NCBI GenBank assembly: GCA_032622095.1
Contig: CP136062.1
Span: forward strand, 199,213,887 to 199,277,886
Direction: 5' to 3'
DNA: 64,000 bases
Source: Siphonodentalium dalli
Lineage: Eukaryota; Mollusca; Scaphopoda; Gadilida; Siphonodentaliidae
A program made the position numbers and the translations under genes. The stretch's first letter is position 1. Every line of letters begins with the position of its first letter. The notes beneath the pieces are model-generated. The model did no database searches, was not told where the DNA came from, and was given only the letters and a program-made list of their open reading frames with translations. This document shows positions 32,725 through 44,503 of this stretch, piece by piece.

Positions 32725-32996
32725 TTAATCCTCGCAATGTGAACAGATGGGACAATATGTATTGATCGATTGCTCATTATGGTGGTACAATGATGCACAC
32801 AAGTGAAGGAATGGCGACCATTCATTAAGCTCTGCCTGCAGTAGCAAACCCTTTTTTCTGTTGACTGTTGAGACGCCCATAATGATGACAAAAGTGCGAT
32901 TCCTGTAGTTCTCATTATAGGAAAATTGGGTATTGCATGTCGAGTCCTGGAAGTCACACTTTGTGAAGCTCGGAAGCCAAATTGAGCTTTCCAAAG
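32725..32996 (-). CDS. MAM-like domain exon candidate
   Basis: Starts after the acceptor TTTTATTGGCAG (AG at 32,998-32,997) in phase 1 and is open to a stop at 32,725. It reads TKCDFQDSTCNTQFSYNEN near the start and KKGLLLQAELNEWSPFLHLC later, parallel to the MAM signatures CDFE-x-C and G-x-A-x-L-x-SP followed by C-x-x-F/L-x-YH. MAM domains are adhesive modules of receptors such as RPTP-mu and meprins, usually about 160 residues; only the first half is present, so a further exon would be needed. The end (INTYCPICSHC) may be read-through past a donor. A MITE begins 17 bp beyond the acceptor. Confidence 0.42.
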
Positions 32997-33013
32997 CTGC
33001 CAATAAAATGATA

Positions 33014-33471
33014 TGTGACCCGCCATATCAAATCCAGTCGTAAGTCGGGATTTGTTTTACCCTGTGCCAATGCATTCTCTTATATATGCGAGTCGACCAT
33101 AGGTCGCCTCGCATATATAAAAGAATGCATTGGCCTAACAATTTTTTACAATTTTAATAATTTTTTCTTGTATTCTTTAACAATTTTATAATTTCACCCA
33201 TACAGAGCCCCAGACAAACATGAGCAGACGACACTCTTCTACATGCTTCTATATATGTGTGGGGCTCCCTGCAGGGTAATGGATGTTTTTTATTTTATGT
33301 CCTAAAAATTGTAAGAAACATTTATTTAAAAAAAATGATAAAAAATTGTTAGGCCAATGCATTCTCTTATATATGCGAGGCGACCTATGGTCGACTCGCA
33401 TATATAAGAGCATGCATTGACACAGGATAAAAAATCCCGACTTACGACTGGATTTGATATGGCGGGCCACA
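33014..33471. mobile_element. TA-flanked palindromic element, family iv
   Basis: Ends TGTGACCCGCCATATCAAAT and the complement of TGTGGCCCGCCATATCAAAT, extending about 40 bp, with TA on each side (33,012-33,013 and 33,472-33,473) as for Tc1/mariner-type elements. Inside is the same palindromic core as in the TTAA families (33,066-33,134 and 33,353-33,420). The spacer contains an extra insert of about 80 bp (33,199-33,280) with its own inverted pair GAGCCCCA / TGGGGCTC. Confidence 0.85.
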
Positions 33472-33730
33472 TATTATTAGCAGACATGTTACACCAATCA
33501 GCTACTGAGTCGATCGATTACGGCATTGATCATTCTGACTCGACACCGCTTACAGGGAATAAAACAAACACCAACACATCAGTTAGTTTAGATCACGTTC
33601 GCACACCAGATTGACGACTAACGTTTCAATAACGAATTGTCCATAGTTAACAAAACATAGTATATTGATTTTCAGCATACACTAATAACAGTAATTTACA
33701 AAACAATATTTTGGACCCACGTGCCCTTTT

Positions 33731-34497
33731 AGAAGCCGACATACAATACAACCATGCATTCAATCAGTTATAATGATCCGGCTGTCACGTAGTTAGAAGC
33801 TGACATACAATACAACCATGCATTCAATCAGTTATAATGATCCGGCTGTCACGTAGTTAGGAGCCGACACACAATACAACCATGCATTCAATCAGTTATA
33901 ATGATCCGGCTGTCACGTAGTTAGAAGCCGACATACAATACAACCATGCATTCAATCAGTTATAATGATCCGGCTGTCACGTAGTTAGAAGCTGACATAC
34001 AATACAACCATGCATTCAATCAGTTATAATGATCCGGCTGTCACGTAGTTAGACGCCGACAGACAATACAACCATGCATTCAATCAGTTATAATGATCCG
34101 GCTGTCACGTAGTTAGAAGCCGACACACAATACAACGATGCATTCAATCATTTATAATGATCCGGCTGTCACGTAGTTAGAAGCCGACACACAATACAAC
34201 CATGCATTCAATCAGTTATAATGATCCGGCTGTCACGTAGTTAGAAGCCGACACACAATACAACATGTATTCAATCAGTTATAATGATCCGGCTGTCGCG
34301 TAGTTAGAAGCCGACACCCAATACAACCATGCATTCAATCAGTTATAATGATCCGGCTGTCACGTAGTTAGAAGCCGACATACAATACAACCATGCATTT
34401 AAACAGTTATAATGATCCGGCTGTTACATAGTTAGAAGCCGTCATGCAATACAACCATGCATTCAATCAGTTATAATGATCCGGCTGTTACATAGGT
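33731..34497. repeat. 64-bp satellite, 12 copies
   Basis: The unit contains AGAAGCCGACATACAATACA, ACCATGCATTCAATCAGTTA and TAATGATCCGGCTGTCACGT. Copies differ by one to five bases, the last two being the most divergent (CACGTAG becoming TACATAG), as expected at an array edge. It encodes no frame that runs through. Confidence 0.93.
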
Positions 34498-34561
34498 TTC
34501 AACGAATGAAATTTAACTTATACTGATATGACAGTTTTCATATTTCCGAAACTCCTTTCAG

Positions 34562-34806
34562 CGACAACGAAGTGGCCAGGAAAAAACACATTCAAATCAC
34601 AAACTGTTCATTTTGTATTTTTAAATTGTGGGAAAAAATATGGAAACCTGGAATCCGAAGTAATAATCGACGAAAAGCGCATTGAAACTAATTCATCGTA
34701 TACTCTATATTATATTTCCGAATGTCGGTATGTCTGTTCGTCCGCCATATATGTTAACAGAGGGCTCCAATGGAACCCAACTCGGGAACCCCACACCCTA
34801 TATTAA
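34562..34806 (+). CDS. Ig-like exon candidate, open
   Basis: Follows the acceptor TTTCCGAAACTCCTTTCAG in phase 1 and is open for 80 codons. It reads QTVHFVFLNCGKKYGNLESE, then IETNSSYTLYYISECRYVCS and SAIYVN: a B-strand cysteine, an E strand SSYTLYYIS and an F strand RYVC, spaced as in an immunoglobulin domain. It lies right of the 64-bp satellite. No donor is evident before the stop at 34,804-34,806, so the exon end is unknown. Confidence 0.4.
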
Positions 34807-34892
34807 ATCTCGCGGGCTCTAACCCCATCAACTTTGCCGCGGTAAGACATATTTTTTAATGTATTTTTTATTTAGGTCACAAAATATAGCAT

Positions 34893-35545
34893 ACTAGCAG
34901 GTGACCCGACTTCGTCCGGGCTTTGACCTTGTATTGACCATTTTGAAGGTCAAGGTCAGGTCGGGGTCACGATTTGACCCATCGAAAACACTCCCCCGAC
35001 AAAAGTATCCCTAGGTATCAATTTCGTCGAAATCCGTTAATTTTTTAATTTAATTTGAGTTAATTCTGCCTTTTTAATCAAGAGAAATGATGGTACCCGT
35101 CCCGTGATGGTACCCGTCCCTAAAAGAGATACGTTTGTGGGTCCTCGGGCGGAAAAACTTACCCGATGAAAATCTCCCCCGTTCCTTGGAACCCCTAAGT
35201 ACGAAGACAGAAATAAGAATCACACAACACGCTCATGTCTGGATACAGACACACTCATGTCTGGCCCCAGACATAAGAATCACATTACACGCATACGCTC
35301 TTTATCAACGACACTGCGGATACGAACGCTCTTTAACTATCAACGCGATTAACTCCACAGTGCCAATGACGGTCATTTTGGTGACTGGGAATGGAGAATG
35401 GGTGCTCTGAAGCTCAGAAGCGATGCGATGACACTTCATGTGGGATTTTACCCTTATATAGGAAGTTTGGGCTCAATCCGTCCGGCAGTTTCCCCGGTCA
35501 TAGCTAACAGACAAACAGACAGACAGAAGTCCCAAAATATAGAGT
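34893..35545 (+). repeat. third copy of the ACCCGACTTCGTCCGGG-headed repeat
   Basis: It starts ACTAGCAGGTGACCCGACTT and CTTTGACCTTGTATTGACC, and ends near GACAAACAGACAGACAGA with CCAAAATATAGAG. The middle is largely different from the copies at 5.2-6.6 kb, with only the head and CAGA tail constant. Confidence 0.6.
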
Positions 35546-35917
35546 AGATCAAATACAGTGTACATAGAAACATGTATAATTTATACAAGTAGTATTATTC
35601 AAGTTCTTTTTAATTTGATTGCAGTATCAATGGCATCAATTTTCCCCTATAATATGATGATGTTTTATGTTAAATATATCCTCAAAACAACAAGTCGTGT
35701 GATGAAGGAGATCTCTCGACCTTTTCGACCATCCCGGGAGCTTCGCACCCAACTACTCTCTATGTGGTCCAACAAGAGTAATTTGTTACAAAGAAGATAT
35801 TGGAGCAGTTCTAAAGTGACGCTGTCGGCGTCAGGGGTATTTCAAAGTGAGGGGCTGATTTCCACCAAATTTATATATAATCAGCTCCATGATATTAGGA
35901 GTCTAATGGTGGGTTTT

Positions 35918-36395
35918 AGCCCTTTCGGTGCCAGGGGCCGATCTCATCGGCCCTGATTTACGGTCTGTAAAATCGGCCCTAAAAAATAAAAAAAACAAAT
36001 TTAAATTTTTTTGTTTTTTTAAAAAAGATTTTTTTGGGTTGAATTATTTTTGGGTATTCTTAAGCATGCTATAGCAATTTAAAAACAAACTGGATAAAAC
36101 CTTGAGGGCATGTTATAACTCAAAACTATCACCAAGTATTCATAGTAATAATTTTGATGCCCATGAAAAACGTAAGATTCCCTGGCACTAAACCTACAAA
36201 ATAAGAAAAAATATATAAGAACAAATTATTAAAATTATAAAAAATTGTAAAAAATAATAACAAATGATGAAAAATTGTTAGGCCAATGCATTCTCTTATA
36301 TATGCGAGGCGACCTATGGTCGACTCGCATATAAGAGAATGCATTGGCACAGGGTATATGGGTTGATACAAAAATCGGACTTGGCACTGAAAGGG
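35918..36395. mobile_element. palindromic element, family iii
   Basis: The left end TTAGCCCTTTCGGTGCCAGG and the complement of the right end, TTAACCCTTTCAGTGCCAAG, are inverted copies; TTAA is intact at the right (36,396-36,399) and TTAG at the left. One palindrome of the shared core (36,282-36,348, with a short deletion in one arm) sits near the right end beside CACAGGG. The left half (GGCCGATCTCATCGGCCC) has its own small hairpins. Confidence 0.65.
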
Positions 36396-36399
36396 TTAA

Positions 36400-38814
36400 A
36401 GAAATTTAAAAAGCGTCGCTCGAGTCGGGGATGGGGCGGATCCAAACTTGATAAAAAAAAATATTTGTTGATTCCCATCAAAGGGCGCTTTTACTTGCAA
36501 AGATTCGAATTCCGATATCGAAACAGGAGGCCGGTGTCGATATCGAATCTCCAAATCGTGGCGTAAGTCCTCAAATTTGATCGTAAATGATTCCCTATAT
36601 GGTTATGACGGCGGGAATTTCAATGCATACAGTATTTTGAAAGAAAACAGCATGTGCAGATTTCCAGTTGTATAATGTATATACATTCCAATTACGTTTA
36701 GACTGATATACGCCCCCCCCCCCAACTCTCTGTCCAAGGGCTTCATTTAAAGGTTAACAAATTGTCACTGTATGCGATGTGGTCAGGTCGTGTATAAGAT
36801 AGTCGAAGTCTGAGCTAGACGAGATTGGCACTGGTTCGAACCCCGACGTGGGCGAAAATCTGGATCGATTTTCAAGTTTGATGAGTTGAGAACATCGCAA
36901 TGTGTCATACTGATCGATACATGGCTATTTCTTTGAGAAATGAAAATTTGTTCACGCTCACTGAAGCAAGCACATTTGACGCAAAGAAAACTCATTCTGA
37001 GACCGTGCTTCAATACATCTGATATATCTATAGTCATATCCATGATCAGATGATACAAGGAATCTAATCGTTTGGTATGTAAAACACTAAAACTCGGTGT
37101 TGTTCGGGTCATGGATGTGGGAGAGGGCAGGAAAAGATATTTGTTTTGTCCGCGATTTACACCAATTGATATAAAATCATCTCCACGCTATACGACGGAT
37201 CCAATGTTGTGGGTTATTGACCAATTTCCGCCAAACATGTAAATATCTCCGTGATACAAGCAATATAATGTTGTTGTTTAAATAAAACAATTGGCTCTAT
37301 TTGAGTCAGGGGTTCAGGAGGGAACGAGTACCACATGCGATAGATATTCGTCCAAAAAATATAGATTCTTCATCTTATAAGGGTTAGCGTCCCTAAACAT
37401 GGTTTAGTTTGACTGTCGAATAACATGGTTTAGTTGCCGGTTTTAGGTTATACAACGCAAATACATGATATAAATTTACCCCCAAACAATTTTATCCACG
37501 TACACTGCATGTTAGCGCTTCTCGCTTATACATTGACTGAAAATCCTAGTACATACAGTTTTGTTCTCCTATTAACTCCAACAATGTGACTGTCCTACAC
37601 AAATAAATTATACGACTGTATAAGACGAATGTCCACTTGACGAATTCGCCGCTCCTAACACAACCCATTTCAACCTCCATTTTAACGTTAGAAAGTATAT
37701 ACTTAATTGTCAGTATCAACGCCATATGAAAAGTGTAGTACGTGTATATATATTTGTGATCTCTATATGTCATACCATGATAAGGGTGCATTTACATTGC
37801 TATAGAAATGTATATAGATCTGTATGAAGTCACGTGTCGCGCATTACTGTGATATATGAATGAGAATAAACTAATTTGTATTGTCCAATCAAAAATATTC
37901 TCGTTGTCGTAATTATTGACTTTCACTCTAGATATAATGCAGTGGTTCGCGTCAGACATGTACGCTTGTTTAGCTTAACAATATAGAGATAATGCAGCTT
38001 AAATATGGTTTGGCTGGACCAGATTTAAACCGAAGATGAAGAAAAATAATGTAGATTGGAGCGCAATTTATGGTTAATCAACTTATCGTGTTCACTGACT
38101 AATTTGTCTTATATTTTCTATTATATAAACAGATGTTCGGCAAGAACGTGGTGCAACAGACATGATAATCAATTTGTTTCGCTGATTACATGACTTAATT
38201 CGATCGCGCCAGAATCCGTTCAGTCAGCATTTACGAGGCCCGTCTTCCATCGTAAATTATGCGCGTAATCACCAAAACCAATTGATTATACTATATCAAA
38301 TTGACCTTGGGCTATTTAATATTCATCAATGAAATTTACGTACATTAATTTAGCGAAATCCAACCAATATCGTGTAACATTCTATCGGCCGATACTGAAT
38401 TAGGTCAGTAACACTCCGTCAGACTTGCTGCAATGTAATGCAAACATTTTTGTTTCATTCGTACAAAACCATACCACATCACCGCATCCCAAGAATGGTA
38501 CATGCAACGACCGTGATTTGTAGATAATTTCATGAGACATGAGTGATCTTCAGAGGAAACATTATTACTTGTATCTCATCTATATCCAAATTATGTACTA
38601 AGTCTTATATATGTCATCATTGATCAGGATTTGAAATAACATATGTCATGAAACTACATGTATATATTGTGAGCGTATTATTTCGGCACGCAAATAATTC
38701 GTTGTTTACTATTTAACGTTTGCATTTTAAGTACACATCAACTCCGCCGTGGACCCAGCGTAGGAGTAATTAAAGACATATCGGTGCGTTAAACTGTTAA
38801 GTTAGTATTAATTC
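36400..38814. other. no gene recognised; SINE-like box at 36.78-36.86 kb
   Basis: GGTTCGAACCCCGACG at 36,835-36,850, preceded about 45 bases upstream by TGGTCAGGTCGTGT, resembles the B and A boxes of a tRNA-derived SINE on the plus strand. 37,160-37,370 looks like a reverse fragment of the GGAGATGACTA repeat. The rest is unassigned. Confidence 0.4.
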
Positions 38815-39125
38815 AGTATGCCAACTGGAGAAATGCAGCATTCTACTACATCGCAGAAAATCTCAAGCAAATCGACCGTACCACTCCATAGAAAACATCA
38901 CCTAAACTACGCTCAATTGTAAATATTTACTTCTCGATTCGGGACGCAACTATCGGCGATAAAGTAACGAAAACGATTTCGCCATCGAGAGTCACTGAAT
39001 TTAATTAATATATAATAATGGGGGTGTGTGTTGTCAGTTTGGATTTAAGATTTGTAAAAATAACTACTTTGAGCAAGATTATCCTCCATTTATATGTGAT
39101 CACCCTACCGGAGTGTCTCACATCA
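38815..39125 (+). repeat. dispersed repeat, partner of 48.82-49.12 kb
   Basis: Matches the reverse complement of 48,820-49,115 at AGCATTCTACTACATCGC, CTCAATTGTAAATATTTAC, GAGAGTCACTG and GATCACCCTACCGGAGTGTC. About 300 bp long with scattered differences, and probably a MITE. A fragment recurs at 19,028. Confidence 0.65.
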
Positions 39126-41038
39126 CTTTAATGTCGCAATGTAACTAGATACTTATATGCCGAGGAACATGGACGTGTGTGCATGTGAGGTCGCACTGTT
39201 TCACTGTTTTGCGGCCATCGAATTGGATTCAAATATATTTTAATTCACAAGGACACTCGAAAGAATAAAATAATGCATGCTGGAATTGATTTTGTGTCTG
39301 TTTGGTGTCCAATATACTTTGGTCACTCAATTAATTTTCTCTAATTCACCAATGTTGTAGTGAGACTCATTTAGTTACAACCCAAAGCCGGACGCTTTGG
39401 TCGTATATAGACTATATCTGATTTTGTGAAGTCACCAATTGTTATATACGACACTGCTGTTTTGAATTTTTGCGAGCGCTTTTGTCGCACAGTATATCGG
39501 TGGGCTTAAAGCATTAATGTCGTAATCTGAAATAAACATGTGCGTCTTTCAATGGCCGGCGTTCCAAAACGAGGGCAGTTACTATCGGAATTATGCACAG
39601 TGAAGTTCATTCGTAGCCGCGGTTTACATTTTATTGAGAACATAATTATAACATTATGGACTGTCAAATATTAGCAATGGAGTGGCCTAAAATACAAATG
39701 TCGCGTGCAATGGGAAAATCTCAATCACTCTGGCTGGGCTGGGGACAATACTGGAATCGAAATCGAAATTCGTGGATCTGTCCACAACAAAATATGGTCT
39801 CCTTCACAACCCACTGTCTTCGCTGCTGGTTGAAATGCGTGGCACAAAATAGAGCGGGAGACACAGGCATAAAAATGTCCTCCAAACTTTTTAATTTGAT
39901 ATCATAATCACCTGACCCTTTCCTGGGCTCAATGGGCACTAGCGACCGTTTTAATTGTCTACCCCGGAGGGCATTGTTTGCCAATTTATACACATGTGTC
40001 ATACGTCATATATCATATGTATATCATGTGATCAAACAAACTTTGCCCATTTGCTATCTAATTGAATACCATGCATACACGGAATGGCTATGACATATCT
40101 TAATTAATGGAGACAATAATTATATATGGTGAATTGCGATTAGCACAACATATAAACAAAATTAATCAGAACATTATTTAGAGTTTTTCAGAACAGTGAT
40201 TAAAGTGTGCAACTTGTGCTACATTATCATTGCTGCGTAATTCCACCAGAGTTTTCTTCTGGCTTCCTCCAACTCCTACTGAAAGTTTACTTCTCATGAC
40301 GGACAGAGTATAAATGTTTGCGGTTTGTTTCAAACACTTGATTTAATGATACAGACACTCAGTCCATTCACGTTAGTTTTGTTGTTTCACGCAGTCATCA
40401 TACACTTATTAAGCCTTGGACACAATCCTCAATTGACCGATTGAATAAAAGATTATTGCACGCGTTGTGATCAATTTGAAGGATCACGCAGAACGAATAT
40501 CCCAATACGATCTATCACCTATGCATTGTCGGGATCAATACATTTAATCACCGTCGCTATCTTTTGCGAAACGATTTGTTTTAGCCAAACCGAATTTTAC
40601 GGATACAAATAGATAAAGGCAGTTGTTACTCTATCTGTCACTCGCGGAACCTCCACAATCCTACACAATTTGGTCGTTAATCAAGCAAGACTTCTATGAG
40701 AACCGCATGCAGTAGGGGGTAAATTAGAACCGTGGCCAGATCTGTCTATCTTCATGATGGTCTGATATTATAGTTGTATGGGGAATCACAACCAATTTTA
40801 GGGATAACGATCTTCATATGAGCAAATGCATTCCGTACTTTAAAATCCCAGCAACCTGACACATCACTCCGGTGATTTTCCTATGAAACAACGGGGTTGA
40901 TTATAGCTCTCACGCCGATTGACATCTCCAATTGCACGCATCGTGAAATCATTATATTGAGCGTAACTATAGGGTAACAATAGCAAATGTCGCTTGGAAG
41001 TTTTATTGAGTTATCTATCCTGGTTACGTTCAATAATA
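39126..41038. other. no gene recognised
   Basis: The 93-codon minus frame at 39,721-40,002 (containing SGDYDIKLKSLEDIFMPVSP) is the longest here. It shows no family motif and may be chance. No RNA gene or repeat is seen. Confidence 0.3.
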
Positions 41039-41170
41039 ATATATAGAGGATCTGCAACGAGTCCCCAGTTTATAGCGGAATTTACAAGTCGAGTCCAGTA
41101 AATTAGGTCTGGACCGATCGAGCCTTTGGCGAAAGACTATGTGGCGTATTTAAGGTCCTATATTTAATGA
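41039..41170 (+). repeat. second copy of the ATATAGAGGATCT repeat
   Basis: Aligns with 31,225-31,350: ATATAGAGGATCTGCAACGA, CGAGTCCAGTAAATTAGG and GACCGATCGAGCCT. Diverged from the other copy by substitutions and small indels. Confidence 0.5.
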
Positions 41171-41339
41171 CTTAACTTTTAACACTCTTCATTCATTATA
41201 GTTTGTTCGAAAAATATTGGAAGCCATAGTATTTTGAGACGTAGCATACGGAATATAAACAAACGATAAACGGAAGTCAAAGATCACCTGGCACTATTTG
41301 CTGTTATTAAACGAACGTTTAATATCACAATTTATAGAA

Positions 41340-41470
41340 TAGGTTTATTGCATGGAATAAGGGTAGGATCGTGTAACAAATAGCATTTATATAGCGCTTC
41401 ATCCCTGGTGTAGCTCGAAGCGCTTGGGACTTTATATGCAGGTTATATACGTGTACACGCACTAGTAGAA
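41340..41470. repeat. AGCGCTTCAT-type dispersed repeat fragment
   Basis: TAGCATTTATATAGCGCTTC followed by AGCTCGAAGCGCTT is a phrase common at the ends of animal non-LTR or SINE elements. Only the fragment is recognised, with no coding part. Confidence 0.3.
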
Positions 41471-41779
41471 TATATACAATCACACACAAGCAACTATATG
41501 GATACCGAGCATGATGCAATGCCACTATCTACGGCTAGTTGTCGTGTTGGCCTAACTGATTTATCCTTGAAGCATATGCTAGTATGTGAATAGGGTGCGT
41601 AGCAGTGCTAAGTGCACAAGTGGGAGACAGACTGTAGGAAGAACAATGGTGTGGGGTGCAGAAGTTAACATAAATATTTATAAGTATTCTCTCCCCTGAC
41701 CGATAGAAAAACTCGCGAAATAAGATGTAAACTGATACATAATTTAAAATATATTTACACAAGATAATCACACAATCTA

Positions 41780-42135
41780 AGCGGGGCACGCGTTATCCGG
41801 CGAAAGTTTCTGCAGAGATAAACATATATACATGTTGATGGCTATCACAATTATATTCATTTGTCTAATTTGCTTGTTAATATACAGTTTCCCCTTTAGT
41901 TATCACTCAAATGGATTACGGTATTGTTGTACACTTGTAACCATCCAGCCGCTGCCTTTCAGAGGTAGTTGGGCGGTATAGTGAATTGCGGAATTTTAGA
42001 AATGGAAATGCTGAAATTGTGAATATCCAACTCGAACTTTCAGTTTTTGCTCTCGGTAATTTTATAGATATTTAAACAAAATTTTTAAATGTCTGCTTGA
42101 TGTACTGTTTACACTCCGCCGTTTATCGATATAAG
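41780..42135. repeat. dispersed repeat shared with 50.1-50.44 kb
   Basis: Shares AGCCGCTGCCTTTCAGAG, AGAAATGGAAATGC, AATATCCAACTC and TTATAGATATTTAAACAAAA with 50,215-50,435. Both carry a GCGTTACCC / TTATCCGGCGAA phrase nearby, which suggests related DNA transposon ends. Confidence 0.55.
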
Positions 42136-43351
42136 CGGGCCACGCGTTACCCAGTATAAGTTACTGCATACCGTGTACACATGCGCGGGGATAAGCATAG
42201 ATGGATATCAAAAATATATTTATTGGTCATATACGCGCGTAAAAAATTCTCATTTAGTTACGATCCAACTACAGTAACGCATTGTTATATGCACATGCAA
42301 TTGCATGGCGAGATACATAGACTAACCATGCCTGAATTAATTAAATTATGAACAGGAATGATTAAGAACCAAAAATTGTCACCGGATACAATGCTTTTGT
42401 GGAAATAGCTTTGCCCGTTTTTAATTCGCAAATTTAAAACTGAGCGAAAAATAGTACTGCGCGAAATTAAATACGAGTAAGGTACATACATGTATACAAC
42501 AAATGGAAATACCGCACACGCAAAATCGGTTTGTGACAGCCTTCCCTGAGCTCACGGCTGTATAATTAGATATAATATCGCCCTATGGTAATGGTCATTG
42601 ACCCCTGGAAGGCGCCTATTGTGTTTCGCCATGATTGGCTTGAGTATATGACATCCTTGATAATTTCTTTCGTGTTTCGATTGTATTGGCTTTTCGTTCT
42701 GTGGAAAGTAAATGCAAATTGAGTTAGCTACCAGGTCAATAGAGATCTGAAACCTCAATTCGAGTGTCGGATGAGATGTTCATCACGACACGATACGAGT
42801 AAATGTCACGGTGCTACAGTATAGATAGACGGGGAAATAATTAACGGTGCTCAGATTTATATACCGCGGACTCATGTGAATTTGAGAGTTATATACCACT
42901 GGGATTCTATCGTAGCTATTACTTCGTCTATTATCGCCATGGGTGTCATACATCTTGACGCTTAATGTCTACTAATGATTTGTAATACTACCATTATCCA
43001 AAAGATATACTCGGGAGAACAGATAAACATGGCAACTTGCTAGCACTTGGGGGAAATTATGTTGGTTTGCGCCTTGGTCTTTCTTTATATAACTGTGTTG
43101 GTCAACCTAAAAAGTTGAATGACAAAAGAACACCACAGCCGTATGCGATCTTGTCTGCGATGCATGTCTCCGACTTTCCAACTGCCAATATAGTGCCTCT
43201 ATTATCACCAAGGATATCATAATCCACGTGACCCTTGGTGTCGACTAAATAAATGATTAGCCATACGAGCATCGACTACAAACAAGAAATGCAGATTGAT
43301 CATCTCCAACTTTCCAAATACAATCCGGATTTCCAAGAATTATTTCAGTCA
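42136..43351. other. no gene recognised
   Basis: The plus frame at 43,037-43,222 ends in a polar stretch (KKLNDKRTPQPYAILSAM) but lacks any diagnostic motif. The rest is unassigned. Confidence 0.3.
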
Positions 43352-43535
43352 CTATTGTATGTTATTAATTGGTTGTTTCCATATTGGCCGAGTTATGAGG
43401 CCGAGGTCTGTCGTATGGGGTGAGGCCGTAGGCCGCAGGCCGAAGGCTAATACGACAGACCGAGGCCTCATAACTCGGTCAATGTGGAACAATATTTTAT
43501 TAATTAGCAACAATGTAATAATTGTTTCACATGAT
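43352..43535. repeat. palindrome, arms about 85 bp
   Basis: GGCCGAGTTATGAGGCCGAG and GTCTGTCGTAT are mirrored by the complement on the right, and pairing extends outward through ATTAATTGGTTGTTTCCA. The centre is GC-rich with repeated GGCCG motifs (GAGGCCGTAGGCCGCAGGCC). Confidence 0.8.
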
Positions 43536-43679
43536 GAATATATTAACATATAGATATGCCATTGTGTGTTTTATTAAATTAACAATTATTCCAGCAATTT
43601 TTATTCTTGTGAACTTTGTGAAGAACTTGCAGCGATTTCACAGTACTGTCAGTTTCCACTGGAATGATATTGATACGGA

Positions 43680-43855
43680 TACATAGACAGAACACAACGC
43701 GCATCTTAATCGAGTATCTTTTATCGAATGAGTTGCGGATGGTGCAAGGATATATTTCGCGAGAGCGTAGCTCGAGCGAAATATTACTTTGCGCCGTCCG
43801 CAACGAGTTCGATAAAAGATTCGAGATTATGATGCAAATTGTGTTCTGTATTTAT
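43680..43855. repeat. second palindrome, arms about 80 bp
   Basis: ATCTTTTATCGAATGAGTTG and CGGATGGTGCAAG pair with CGCCGTCCGCAACGAGTTCG and ATAAAAGAT on the right. Outer pairing includes GACAGAACACAA against TTGTGTTCTGT. The loop is GAGAGCGTAGCTCG. It lies only about 145 bp from the previous palindrome and is unrelated in sequence. Confidence 0.8.
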
Positions 43856-44500
43856 TCTACACCGTTCAGTCAGATAAGTTCAATCCACGAATGTCACCTC
43901 CATTGTTACTATAGCTACTTTTATTTTGATTTAAGTCTGACAAATAACCAGTAATTATGGGAGGATCACCGGAGACGGGTGATCGACGTATAATGTACGT
44001 CATCTTTCTTGGCGTCAACGTCAACAAAAATAGTTCCGGCTTGTATATATTCCACTAGAGGTATACACTAATATGTATTCACTGGCTGGGATTCGGTTGA
44101 ATACATGTGCCACACGTCAATGGGTGTGGAATAAATGTAGTTCATCCACGTACATGTTTATTTACTCCCAAAACAGTGACTGTCCGTAATTCATCCGAAA
44201 TCAACTGCAATCCATCTTCCGTCGACCAAATATTCTTGACATTCTTTGCCGATCGAGCTAATTACGTATGACGTCATTTACGTAACCTTGACTCATTGGC
44301 CGCGTTTTCTACTTATTGGCCGACTTGTTGTTATTACTTGTGACGCGGGCAGCGCTCTACTTATTGCGGCCGATAACCTATAGCTAATTAATAAAATGAA
44401 TTATTGAATATTACCAATTGTAACTTAAATTTCTTCAACTACTTTTGAAAAAAAAACCTCAATAATTTATGATGGGATCGTCAACCCGCGGCTAGTAGGC
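43856..44500. other. no feature recognised
   Basis: AT-rich spacer between the palindromes and the GC-rich composite element, with nothing to report. Confidence 0.3.
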
Positions 44501-44503
44501 GGT

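Noticed and set aside
39721-40002. 93-codon minus frame as a gene
   Set aside because: No family motif or matching splice sites, and frames of this length are expected by chance in 64 kb of six-frame translation.
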